Assembly: GCA_005789685.1 (NCBI GenBank)
Contig: SXXD01000197.1
Coordinates: 1-7,013 of the forward strand
DNA: 7,013 nucleotides
DNA from: Burkholderiales bacterium
Lineage (GTDB): Bacteria; Pseudomonadota; Gammaproteobacteria; Burkholderiales; Burkholderiaceae_C
Direction of reading: 5' to 3'
The notes under the pieces are model-generated. The model did not search any database. It saw only the letters and a program-made list of their open reading frames with translations, and was not told the DNA's origin. Shown one piece after another: positions 1-6,824 of this stretch; positions within the stretch are counted from its first letter, which is position 1, and every line of letters starts with the position of its first letter. A program made the position numbers and the translations under genes.

Positions 1-1
1 T

Positions 2-736
2 CGTTTCAAGTCTGAATGGCGGACGCATGGCAAGATCAGTTTGTGGGATTCGTTGAGCTTAACCTTTATTCACAATGCCGCCGTGGTGCTTGTCCCGTTC
101 CGAGTCGGTGAATTGGGTTATCCGGTATTGGTGCAAAAATTACTGAATGTGTCACTGCAACAATGTATTCGAAGCTTGTTGTGGTTGAGATTCCAAGACG
201 GCATCGTATTGCTTTCACTGGCATTTTTGTTGTTGCCTTTTTTTAGCGCTGAGTTGCGAATTGCGGCTTTTCTGCTTGTCATCAGTTTGTGTTTTTTAAC
301 CAAGACATGGTGGCTTCGACTGCTGCGGTCTCGCCACTTTTTGATTCGACAAGTACGGGCATTTTTGCACCAGAGATCCAGTGCTTGGGGCTGGTTTTGG
401 TCTGCTGCTAACTGGATTGTCAAGATACTGGTTGTTTCTCTGCTGCTTTCAAATTTGACAGGTTTAGACAGCTTTCAAACCTTGCGGGGCGCTTTGACCG
501 GTGAGCTTTCTGCGATGTTGCCATTGACAGGTCCCGCGGGGTTAGGCACGTACGAGGCTGGCGTTTGGACAGGCTTGGGTCTAACTTGGCAAGAGATGAA
601 GGGCTTGATGGGTAGCGTTTTGTTAACCCATATCTTTTTTCTGAGCATTTCATTGTTAGGCGCTGTGGTGGCCTTGTCGTTTAACGCATTGCGACTAGAA
701 AATTTCAAATCAAAGCAGAATGGTGCCCATGTCTAA
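2..736 (+). CDS. Flippase-like / LPG-synthase transmembrane-domain protein, 5' end missing
   Basis: The reading frame is open from the first bases of the window, so this is the C-terminal 244 residues of a longer protein. Complete members are usually a little over 300 residues. Hydrophobic segments alternate with short Arg/Lys-rich loops, as in a multi-pass inner-membrane protein. Two stretches match the family of the membrane domain of lysylphosphatidylglycerol synthase (UPF0104/YbhN-like): VPFRVGELGYPVL near the visible start, and LTGPAGLGTYEAG in the second half. There is no sign of the cytoplasmic aminoacyl-transferase domain of MprF, so this is the stand-alone membrane type, now often called flippase-like. 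Its substrate is unknown. Its place at the head of a polyprenyl-sugar transfer operon suggests, as inference, a part in moving or handling the lipid-linked sugar. It ends inside the start of the glycosyltransferase gene, a 17-base overlap that suggests coupled translation. A TTG at 41 could be read as a start, but it lies within the conserved domain and is not the true one. Confidence 0.85.
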   Translation, partial: RFKSEWRTHGKISLWDSLSLTFIHNAAVVLVPFRVGELGYPVLVQKLLNVSLQQCIRSLLWLRFQDGIVLLSLAFLLLPFFSAELRIAAFLLVISLCFLTKTWWLRLLRSRHFLIRQVRAFLHQRSSAWGWFWSAANWIVKILVVSLLLSNLTGLDSFQTLRGALTGELSAMLPLTGPAGLGTYEAGVWTGLGLTWQEMKGLMGSVLLTHIFFLSISLLGAVVALSFNALRLENFKSKQNGAHV

Positions 737-1760
737 TTCCGAGCACTTGACCTTGAAGGTAGATGCCCCAATGCAGTCACATCAGCTTTCTGTTGTTGTG
801 CCCATGTACAACGAAGAAGAGTTGGCGGGGGATTTGATTCAAGCGGTTCAAAGCGCATTATTGAACTACCCATTTCCATGGGAACTGATCGTCGTCGATG
901 ACGGTAGCAGCGATGCTACTTGGGACCAATTGAATTTAGCAGCCAAAGCTGCAGGGCCACATGTTCGCTTGATTCGTTTGCTTCGGAATTTTAAGCAGAC
1001 GGCCGCGATGCAGGCAGGCATCGATGCCGCTCGAGGTGATGTGATTGTGACCATGGACGGTGACTTGCAAAATGACCCGCGCGACATTCCAAAATTGGTT
1101 CAGCATTTGCTGTCCAATGACCTCGACATGGTGGCAGGTTGGCGCCAAAACAGACAAGATGGTTTGTGGCTTCGAAAGATACCTTCAAAATTAGCCAATC
1201 GTTTGATTCGCAATGTCAGTGGCCTTAATTTTCAAGACCTTGGTTGTAGCTTGAAAGCCTTTAGAGCTTCTGTGCTGCGCAAGATACGCCTGTATGGTGA
1301 GATGCACCGATTTATTCCGGCTTGGTTAGCCACCGTGACATCGCCTATGAGAATGGCGGAAATACCTGTGTCGCATTTTCCTAGAATGAAAGGCCAATCT
1401 AAATATGGTCTTTCGCGCACCTTTAGAGTCTTGCTCGACCTTTTGTCTATTCACTATTTCTTACGTTTTGGTTCACGGCCTGGTCATTTCTTCGGTGGGC
1501 TTGGCAGTATCGTCACAGGCATAGGTCTTTTGATTTTGGCTTACCTTGGTATTTTGAAGTTCATGGGTGAATCAATTGGCAATCGACCCTTGATGTTTCT
1601 CGGATTCTTTGCTGTTGTCAGTGGCGTACAACTGTTGACAACGGGTGTCATTGCAGAGATTTTGATGCGCACTTATTACGATGCCGGTAAATTCAATTCT
1701 TATCACACGCTGAACGACGTCACGACACCTCACAACGAGGCTTGGCATGTCATCAAGTGA
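720..1760 (+). CDS. Membrane-anchored family 2 glycosyltransferase (polyprenyl-phosphate sugar transferase, ArnC/GtrB/DPM1 type)
   Basis: The 346-residue protein has a GT-A glycosyltransferase domain: SVVVPMYNEEE (24-34), the nucleotide-binding DDGSSD (60-65), and the metal-binding DGD in MDGDLQNDP (112-120). A basic loop follows (about 141-166), then GCSLKAFR (175-182) and MHRFIPAW (195-202). Two hydrophobic segments near the C-terminus (about 258-280 and 290-317) anchor it in the membrane. This architecture is that of enzymes that transfer a sugar from a nucleotide donor to undecaprenyl or dolichyl phosphate on the cytoplasmic face. The ArnT-type gene directly downstream fits an ArnC-like role, making the lipid-linked donor. 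No arnA, arnB or arnD is visible, so 4-amino-arabinose should not be assumed. The start is uncertain. ATG at 720 gives a 17-base overlap with the previous gene, and ATG at 729 is nearly as good. ATG at 771 has the best ribosome-site-like match (GAAGG at 755-759, 11 bases away) and would lie just before the conserved domain. Confidence 0.9.
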   Translation: MVPMSNSEHLTLKVDAPMQSHQLSVVVPMYNEEELAGDLIQAVQSALLNYPFPWELIVVDDGSSDATWDQLNLAAKAAGPHVRLIRLLRNFKQTAAMQAGIDAARGDVIVTMDGDLQNDPRDIPKLVQHLLSNDLDMVAGWRQNRQDGLWLRKIPSKLANRLIRNVSGLNFQDLGCSLKAFRASVLRKIRLYGEMHRFIPAWLATVTSPMRMAEIPVSHFPRMKGQSKYGLSRTFRVLLDLLSIHYFLRFGSRPGHFFGGLGSIVTGIGLLILAYLGILKFMGESIGNRPLMFLGFFAVVSGVQLLTTGVIAEILMRTYYDAGKFNSYHTLNDVTTPHNEAWHVIK

Positions 1761-3345
1761 TCAAGCCAATTCATTGACGCTCAAATGGGCGTTGGGTGCT
1801 CTGGCCTTGCTTGGCTTATTTTTGCTCGGGTTAGATCAAGCGCTGTTATTTGATGTGGATGAAGGTGCATTCTCGGAAGCCACGCGCGAGATGTTGGTAT
1901 CTGGTGATTGGAGTCATACCACCCTGAACGGACTGGACCGCTTTGACAAACCTATTGGTGTTTATTGGTTACAAGCGATCAGTGCATCTATTTTTGGTTT
2001 AAACGAGTTTGCATTTAGATTGCCCTCGGCTTTGTCCGGTTGGCTGGCAAGTTTAGCGTTGGCTCGGTTTGCGCAGCAACTTTGGGGTCCTCGTGCTGGC
2101 TTATTGGCTGCCGTCATTTCAGCCACAAGTTTGGGTCCTTGGGCGATGGCAAGAACCGCAACAGCAGATGCCTTGTTGGGTCTTTTCTTCGTTTTGATTT
2201 TTATAGATCTCTGGCGAGTTGTCAGTTCTAACAGTGTTGCGTCCCGCAGGAAGTTAGCCCTCTGGGTTGCTTTAGGGCTTTTGGTGAAAGGGCCCGTGGC
2301 CATTGTTGTGCCATTGGGCACATTGGCCATTTACGGTTTGCTCATGCCTCAAGCGCGCACGCCTCTTAAGGCACTGTTTTCTGATGGGGTCGCTTGGCTG
2401 ATTTTGCTTGCAGTGTCTTGTCCTTGGTACCTCTATGCCTATGCAAGGCATGGTCAAAATTTCATCAATGGATTTCTCTTGAAGCACAACGTCGAGCGTT
2501 TCATGGGCAGCATGGAGGGGCACTCAGGCCATTGGGCTTACTTCCTAGTTGCTTTGCCATTGTTGTGGTTGCCTTGGTCGACCTTGTGTTTGAGTGCCAT
2601 TGCCAATGTCCGAACTCAATGGCAACAGCCGTTCTTCAAGTACGCATGGATTTGGTTTGCCTTTGTATTTTGTTTCTTCAGCATTGCCAATACCAAGCTG
2701 CCACATTATTTATTGTATGCCGGCCCTGCTGTATGCCTGTTGTTAACTTCTGCTGCATTGTCTGCAAGCCGCCTAATGTGGTCCTTGACCTGGGCTGTTG
2801 CAATTTCTGGTTTGGCTGCGATGTTGTTGCTACCCAGTTATTTGCAGCAGCATCCTGAATGGGTGACAGATGTTTTTTACAAGGCCTTGTTAGAGGGCTC
2901 GCCACAAACCCAGATGAAGGTTTGGTTATTTGCAGTCCCTTTGCTTCTTTATCTTGCGCCCACCTTGAATTATTTCATGCGTGTTGTAAAGCCTGCTAAC
3001 ACTTACATGACCCAAGGGCTTGGGTTTATTTCTTTTTCGGTTTTTCAAGCCAGCGTCTTAGCGCTCGTTGTATTGCCTTGGTGGGCGCAAACAATCCAAG
3101 CACCTGTGCAGGGTCTGGCTTTGAAGTTTCGCGATAACACCAACACCATTGTTCAATGGCGCGTTCATCTTCCTTCGTTTGCCACTTACAGACAGCAAGA
3201 GGCTCCAAGACGAGAGCCATTGCCTGGCGAGATGGCTTTGGTCAAGAACACCAAACCTTATTGGCCTATGGAGTGGGAGACTCTGGCGGTCATTGGGCCC
3301 CTAGCGGTAGTGAAGGCGCCAGAGCTATTGAGGAGCAAGCCATGA
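1747..3345 (+). CDS. ArnT-type family 39 glycosyltransferase (lipid A sugar transferase family)
   Basis: This 532-residue integral membrane protein is close to the usual ArnT length of about 550. After the first membrane helix comes the periplasmic loop with the GT39 acidic motif, DVDEGAFSEATREML (D36, D38, E39), followed by RFDKPIGVYWL (65-75), which is highly typical of ArnT relatives. Other family-like stretches are KGP (171-173) and KLPHYLLY (337-344). About ten or more hydrophobic helices follow, and the last 70 or so residues form a less hydrophobic, probably periplasmic tail. ArnT enzymes take a sugar from undecaprenyl phosphate and attach it to a phosphate of lipid A at the periplasmic face, which protects against cationic peptides. 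Here the sugar and acceptor are inferred only from family and context. The start is well supported: GAGG at 1737-1740 lies six bases before the ATG, and the first 14 bases overlap the GT2 gene. Its end overlaps the PAP2 gene as ATGA. Confidence 0.9.
   Translation: MSSSDQANSLTLKWALGALALLGLFLLGLDQALLFDVDEGAFSEATREMLVSGDWSHTTLNGLDRFDKPIGVYWLQAISASIFGLNEFAFRLPSALSGWLASLALARFAQQLWGPRAGLLAAVISATSLGPWAMARTATADALLGLFFVLIFIDLWRVVSSNSVASRRKLALWVALGLLVKGPVAIVVPLGTLAIYGLLMPQARTPLKALFSDGVAWLILLAVSCPWYLYAYARHGQNFINGFLLKHNVERFMGSMEGHSGHWAYFLVALPLLWLPWSTLCLSAIANVRTQWQQPFFKYAWIWFAFVFCFFSIANTKLPHYLLYAGPAVCLLLTSAALSASRLMWSLTWAVAISGLAAMLLLPSYLQQHPEWVTDVFYKALLEGSPQTQMKVWLFAVPLLLYLAPTLNYFMRVVKPANTYMTQGLGFISFSVFQASVLALVVLPWWAQTIQAPVQGLALKFRDNTNTIVQWRVHLPSFATYRQQEAPRREPLPGEMALVKNTKPYWPMEWETLAVIGPLAVVKAPELLRSKP
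3331..3335 (+). promoter_or_regulatory. Ribosome binding site fixing the PAP2 gene start
   Basis: AGGAG is a near-perfect Shine-Dalgarno sequence, six bases before the ATG at 3342. It lies inside the end of the GT39 gene. It decides the PAP2 start against a much longer in-frame reading from 3156, which would overlap the GT39 gene by about 190 bases. Confidence 0.75.
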
Positions 3346-4097
3346 CACATTCGATGCGAGTATTTCTCGAGCGAGCTTTGAATAGACATTTACATTGCAT
3401 ACCAGGTTGCATGGCCTTGTTCTTGTTTGCGACATTGATTTTCAGTGTTTACCCAGAATTAGACCTGTGGGTATCTCATTTGTTTTACGCAAATAACGGA
3501 AACTTCCCTGCTAACGACATGTGGTTAGTCAAAGTTTTTTATCACGGCACACCATGGGCTGGTCGCGTTCTGTTTGTGGGTTCAATTCTTCTTTTGACGG
3601 TGGCTGTCTTGATGCCACCTAGAGTTTCAAGAAGAAATTGGCGCCGTGCTTCTGCCTTTGTTGCAGTGGTTGTGATTGGCATTGGACTCTTGGTACATAC
3701 AGTTTTAAAGGATGGTATGGGTCGCCCGCGCCCACGTGATGTGCAGGCTTTTGCGGGTCCTACTGCATTCGTCCCTGTCTTTGTGCCAAGCCAATTTTGT
3801 CAAACAAACTGCTCATTTGTCAGCGGACATTCTGCGGTTGGCTTTGCCCTGATTTCCTTCGGAATGTTTGGCATTCGTAGAAAGCGTCAATTTTGGCTTT
3901 TCACGGGTTTGGTCGTGGGTGGTTTGATTGGCCTAACAAGAATAGCGCAAGGGGGACATTTCTTAAGCGACATTGTGTTTTCTTTGATCGCTATTTGGTT
4001 CTCGCACCTGTTAATAAGAACTGTTTGGTTGCGATTTAGAGCTTGGCAGTTCAGATTAAAGGCCTCACCTGTCTCTCGTATGCAGAAAAGTCTGTAA
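3342..4097 (+). CDS. PAP2-family membrane phosphatase (lipid A phosphatase or polyprenyl-diphosphatase type)
   Basis: The 251-residue protein carries all three parts of the type 2 phosphatidic acid phosphatase signature. K123 with R130-P131 lie in KDGMGRPRP. The SGH of SFVSGHS (161-163) holds the catalytic-site histidine. R190, H196 and D200 lie in RIAQGGHFLSD. Hydrophobic segments at about 20-36, 75-91, 104-122, 164-178, 186-192 and 199-216 fit the six-helix fold, which puts the active site on the periplasmic face. Such enzymes remove phosphate from lipid A (LpxE/LpxF), phosphatidylglycerol phosphate or undecaprenyl diphosphate, and sequence alone does not separate these. The position behind an ArnT-type transferase favours lipid A or carrier recycling. 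The second motif has Val where many members have Pro. Two cysteines, C153 and C157, sit just before it and could form a periplasmic disulfide. The ATG overlaps the GT39 stop by four bases (ATGA) behind a strong AGGAG site, so translation is probably coupled. Confidence 0.88.
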   Translation: MTHSMRVFLERALNRHLHCIPGCMALFLFATLIFSVYPELDLWVSHLFYANNGNFPANDMWLVKVFYHGTPWAGRVLFVGSILLLTVAVLMPPRVSRRNWRRASAFVAVVVIGIGLLVHTVLKDGMGRPRPRDVQAFAGPTAFVPVFVPSQFCQTNCSFVSGHSAVGFALISFGMFGIRRKRQFWLFTGLVVGGLIGLTRIAQGGHFLSDIVFSLIAIWFSHLLIRTVWLRFRAWQFRLKASPVSRMQKSL

Positions 4098-4116
4098 CAA
4101 TTGAAACATTGCACAC

Positions 4117-4151
4117 CAATTTATGACATTCATCAAATTGTCATTAAATTG
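4117..4151 (+). repeat. AT-rich inverted repeat, possible terminator of the upstream operon
   Basis: The arms CAATTTATGACA (4117-4128) and TGTCATTAAATTG (4139-4151) are complementary over 12 pairs with one bulged base, around a 10-base spacer. A run of five T follows at 4156-4160. It begins 20 bases after the PAP2 stop, so it could be a weak Rho-independent terminator, although only three of the twelve pairs are G-C. The same arms may also be a two-fold protein-binding site. The right arm overlaps the PHO-box-like direct repeats, and both readings may hold. Confidence 0.4.
4127..4148 (+). promoter_or_regulatory. PHO-box-like direct repeats upstream of ppk1
   Basis: There are two adjacent 11-base units, CATTCATCAAA (4127-4137) and TTGTCATTAAA (4138-4148), which match the E. 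coli PHO-box unit CTGTCATAAAT at 7 and 8 of 11 positions. Read in another register, TCATCAAATTG and TCATTAAATTG differ at one base. PhoB binds such tandem units in place of a -35 element, and ppk is a phosphate-starvation gene in several proteobacteria. Possible -10 elements downstream are AACAAT (4166-4171), AATACT (4169-4174) and TAAAAT (4187-4192). None is decisive. Confidence 0.45.
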
Positions 4152-4207
4152 AAACTTTTTGGTCCAACAATACTTTGGAGCCTATTTAAAATTGTGCGGC
4201 ATATTCC

Positions 4208-6325
4208 TTGTTTAAGAATGGATGCGACCAATTGAGAAAGCCTATTTCATTGACTTCAGATGATTCAAATTCTGGCATAGAGTTGCTGGATCGAGATGTC
4301 AGCATATTGGCTTTCAATGAGCGAGTCTTGGACTGGGCAAAACGACCAGAGGTTCCCCTGCTAGAGCGGCTTCGTTACCTTTGCATTGTGTCGTCTAACT
4401 TAGATGAGTTTTTCGAAGTGCGAGCTGACTTGCACATGTCGGCATTCCGAAATGGTGACGAAAAAAGCACTTACAACACCAAGACATTTGAGACTGTCTA
4501 CAACACTGCCAGAGATTTGGTGAACGAACAATACGGTTTGTACAACGCCGTTTTGCTGCCCAGTTTGCAAAAAGAAGGCATTAAACTTCTTTCTCATGCA
4601 GATAGAAATTTGGTTCAAAAAAACTGGGTTAAAAATTATTTTAGACGTGAAGTCAATCCACTTTTGGTACCTGTAGGACTCGACCCTGCTCACCTATTTC
4701 CACAAGTTGCCAACAAATCCCTGAACTTCATTGTCCAGTTGTCTGGCAAGGATGCGTTTGGTCGCTCCAACGACATTGCCATTGTCAAAGTTCCAAGAGT
4801 TTTGCCCAGGGTCATTCCGCTTCCTGCCAAGGTGGCGGGACATAGCAAAGCATTTGTACTGTTGTCCAGTGTCATTCGCGCGCATTTGAATGATCTATTT
4901 CCAGGTCGAGAAGTCGGACATTTTTCGCAATTTCGAGTCACTCGAAACTCTGATTTGTCAGTCGATGAAGAAGAAGTTGAAAACTTGCGGACAGCCTTGC
5001 GCAAGGGCCTACAACACCGTCAGTACGGACAAGCATTGCGTTTAGAGGTATCAGACAGCTGCTCTGAACATTTGTCTGACTTCTTACTCAAACAATTCAG
5101 CTTGCCAAAATCTGCTTTGTTCCGTGCTGCAGGGCCTGTGAATTTGGTTCGTCTTAGCCAGCTCATTGACTTGGTGGACGATCCTGCATTGCTTTTTCCA
5201 GCTTATCAATCTAGTTTTCCAAAGCAGTTGAAGCAAGGCGAATCCATTTTTGCACGCTTGCAAAAAGGAGATGTGCTGATTCATCAACCCTTTGAAAGTT
5301 TTGATGGCGTCTTGGCCTTCCTCAAAGAGGCTGTAGAAGACCCCCAAGTGCTGGCGATCAAACAAACCATTTACCGAACTGGCAGTGACCCTGCCATGAT
5401 GAATTTACTCCGAGAAGCGGTACGGCGCGGAAAAGAAGTAACTGCTGTGGTCGAGCTCAAAGCCCGTTTCGACGAAGAAGCCAACATCAATTGGGCAGAG
5501 CAATTGGAGTCTGTTGGTGCGCAAGTTGTGTATGGTGTGGTTGGCTTAAAAACGCACGCCAAAATGTTATTGGTCACAAGGCGAGAGGGGCGTGTGCTCA
5601 AGCGCTACGGCCACTTGTCTACAGGCAACTACAACCCTAGAACTGCAAAGCTCTATACAGACTTGAGTTATCTCACCAGCGATGTGCGCATGACTGCAGA
5701 CATGGAAACCTTGTTTGTTCATCTTGCAAGTCCCAGCCGTTTGGGCAGAATGAATAAGTTGTGGTCTGCGCCATTCTTTCTGCAAAAGAACATGGTGGAA
5801 AAGATTGAGGCCGTAGGTGCTGCCGCGGCCAAAGGTTTGCCGGCCAGAATTGTTGCAAAAATGAATTCCCTAACGGATCCGGTGCTTGTCCATGCACTCA
5901 TTTCTGCAGGTCAAAAGGGTGCCCAAATTGATTTGATCGTCAGGGGCGCGTGCATGTTGCCTGCTGGCATTCCAGGCAAGACTGACAATATTCGCGTTCG
6001 GTCAATCATTGGCCGATTCTTAGAACACTCTCGGGTCTTTTTCTTTGAGACCGATACAGTGCAAGACTTCTATCTTTCAAGCGCCGATTGGATGTCCCGC
6101 AACATGACCCGGAGAGTAGAGCTGGCTTGGCCTGTGTTTGAGCTGTCTCTGCGACAAAGACTGATTGATGAATGTTTGCTGGCCTACTTGCACGATACGC
6201 GAAATGCTTGGACGCTCGATGCAGACGGTAAATACCGCCGCGTAGAGAAACAGGGGCGAAAACCTCAAAGTGCGCAAGCGCTTTTAATGCAGAAGTATTC
6301 TCCAGCACAAACAAGGTCTCGTTGA
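4208..6325 (+). CDS. ppk1: Polyphosphate kinase 1 (ppk1)
   Basis: The 705-residue protein matches polyphosphate kinase 1 in length and along its whole course. It makes polyphosphate reversibly from the terminal phosphate of ATP, through a phosphohistidine intermediate. The N-terminal domain begins at LLDRDVSILAFNERVLDWA (26-44) and includes SSNLDEFFEVR (62-72). The catalytic half has HQPFESF (360-366), QTIYRTG (386-392) and LSTGNYN (470-476). H450 in GLKTHAKM matches the phosphorylated His435 of E. coli, and H607 in RFLEHSRV matches His592. No frameshift or missing catalytic residue is seen. The start is unusual: the frame is closed by TAA at 4187-4189 and has no ATG before the conserved region. 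The possible starts are TTG at 4208, 4232 or 4250. The one at 4250 has an AG-rich GAGAAAG nine bases upstream and gives 691 residues, a more usual N-terminus. The coordinates given use the longest reading. A PHO-box-like site lies upstream and sixA follows. Confidence 0.96.
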   Translation: MFKNGCDQLRKPISLTSDDSNSGIELLDRDVSILAFNERVLDWAKRPEVPLLERLRYLCIVSSNLDEFFEVRADLHMSAFRNGDEKSTYNTKTFETVYNTARDLVNEQYGLYNAVLLPSLQKEGIKLLSHADRNLVQKNWVKNYFRREVNPLLVPVGLDPAHLFPQVANKSLNFIVQLSGKDAFGRSNDIAIVKVPRVLPRVIPLPAKVAGHSKAFVLLSSVIRAHLNDLFPGREVGHFSQFRVTRNSDLSVDEEEVENLRTALRKGLQHRQYGQALRLEVSDSCSEHLSDFLLKQFSLPKSALFRAAGPVNLVRLSQLIDLVDDPALLFPAYQSSFPKQLKQGESIFARLQKGDVLIHQPFESFDGVLAFLKEAVEDPQVLAIKQTIYRTGSDPAMMNLLREAVRRGKEVTAVVELKARFDEEANINWAEQLESVGAQVVYGVVGLKTHAKMLLVTRREGRVLKRYGHLSTGNYNPRTAKLYTDLSYLTSDVRMTADMETLFVHLASPSRLGRMNKLWSAPFFLQKNMVEKIEAVGAAAAKGLPARIVAKMNSLTDPVLVHALISAGQKGAQIDLIVRGACMLPAGIPGKTDNIRVRSIIGRFLEHSRVFFFETDTVQDFYLSSADWMSRNMTRRVELAWPVFELSLRQRLIDECLLAYLHDTRNAWTLDADGKYRRVEKQGRKPQSAQALLMQKYSPAQTRSR

Positions 6326-6362
6326 GTTGAACTTATTCGTCGAAACTTGAAAAGAGTCAAAG

Positions 6363-6824
6363 ATGGATTTAATTTTCTGGCGACATGCTGAAGCGTTTGA
6401 TGCCTTGGAAGGCCAAGATGACCTTTCACGCACTCTCACGCCTAAGGGTGAAAAGCAAGCAGTCAGGATGAGTCAGTGGTTAGATCGACAGTTGCCTGAA
6501 GGCATTCGTGTCATGTCTAGCCCAGCGGTTCGGTGTGAGCAAACCGTTAAAGCACTGGGCAGAAAAGTGAAATACAAATCTGAGCTTTTGCCCAACGCCA
6601 GCTTAGACGATTTGTTGGTCACTGTGGGTTGGCCAGATTCTAAAATGTCGGTGCTGATTGTTGGGCATCAACCCGTTTTGGGGCAGGCAGTTGCCTACTT
6701 GTTGGGATTTGCAAACGGCGAGTGCTCGGTTAGAAAGGGCGCCGTGTGGTGGCTTAGAAGCCGAGTGCGAGACGGAGACACACAAACGGTTGTGGTGAGC
6801 GTACAAACACCCGAGCTTCTTTGA
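6363..6824 (+). CDS. sixA: SixA-type phosphohistidine phosphatase
   Basis: The 153-residue protein is a short histidine phosphatase of the SixA kind, and is close to E. coli SixA (161 residues) in length. The catalytic RHA motif is at the very N-terminus (R7, H8; H8 becomes phosphorylated). SSPAVRCEQT (52-61) carries the second arginine (R57), and VGHQP (100-104) carries the second histidine (H102). It has the compact SixA fold without the insertions of phosphoglycerate mutases. SixA removes phosphate from protein phosphohistidine. In E. coli, targets reported are the ArcB phosphotransfer domain and the nitrogen-related phosphotransferase protein NPr. The ATG at 6363 has AGAG at 6353-6356, six bases upstream. 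The gap of 37 bases after ppk1, with no terminator in it, suggests one transcript. The gene ends directly against the stop codon of the convergent gene. Confidence 0.92.
   Translation: MDLIFWRHAEAFDALEGQDDLSRTLTPKGEKQAVRMSQWLDRQLPEGIRVMSSPAVRCEQTVKALGRKVKYKSELLPNASLDDLLVTVGWPDSKMSVLIVGHQPVLGQAVAYLLGFANGECSVRKGAVWWLRSRVRDGDTQTVVVSVQTPELL

Noticed and set aside
41..43. TTG at 41 as the start of the first gene.
   Set aside because: The frame is open back to the window edge, and the family's conserved region begins at about this point, so the true start is outside the window.
1962..2330. A 122-codon open frame on the - strand inside the GT39 gene, and similar - strand frames within the other genes.
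   Set aside because: They lie wholly opposite genes with clear family motifs. Their translations show no recognisable domain, and they are expected by-products of long open frames.
2394..2858. A 154-codon + strand frame inside the GT39 gene, rich in Cys and Leu.
   Set aside because: It is an out-of-frame reading of membrane-helix codons. The GT39 frame is intact across it.
3156..3341. A 62-residue N-terminal extension of the PAP2 protein, in frame from 3156.
   Set aside because: It would overlap the conserved C-terminal part of the GT39 gene in another frame and is not like a membrane phosphatase N-terminus. ATG 3342 has a strong AGGAG and an ATGA junction.
4218..4262. ATG codons at 4218 and 4222 as possible ppk1 starts.
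   Set aside because: Both are out of frame with ppk1 and run into stop codons within a few residues.
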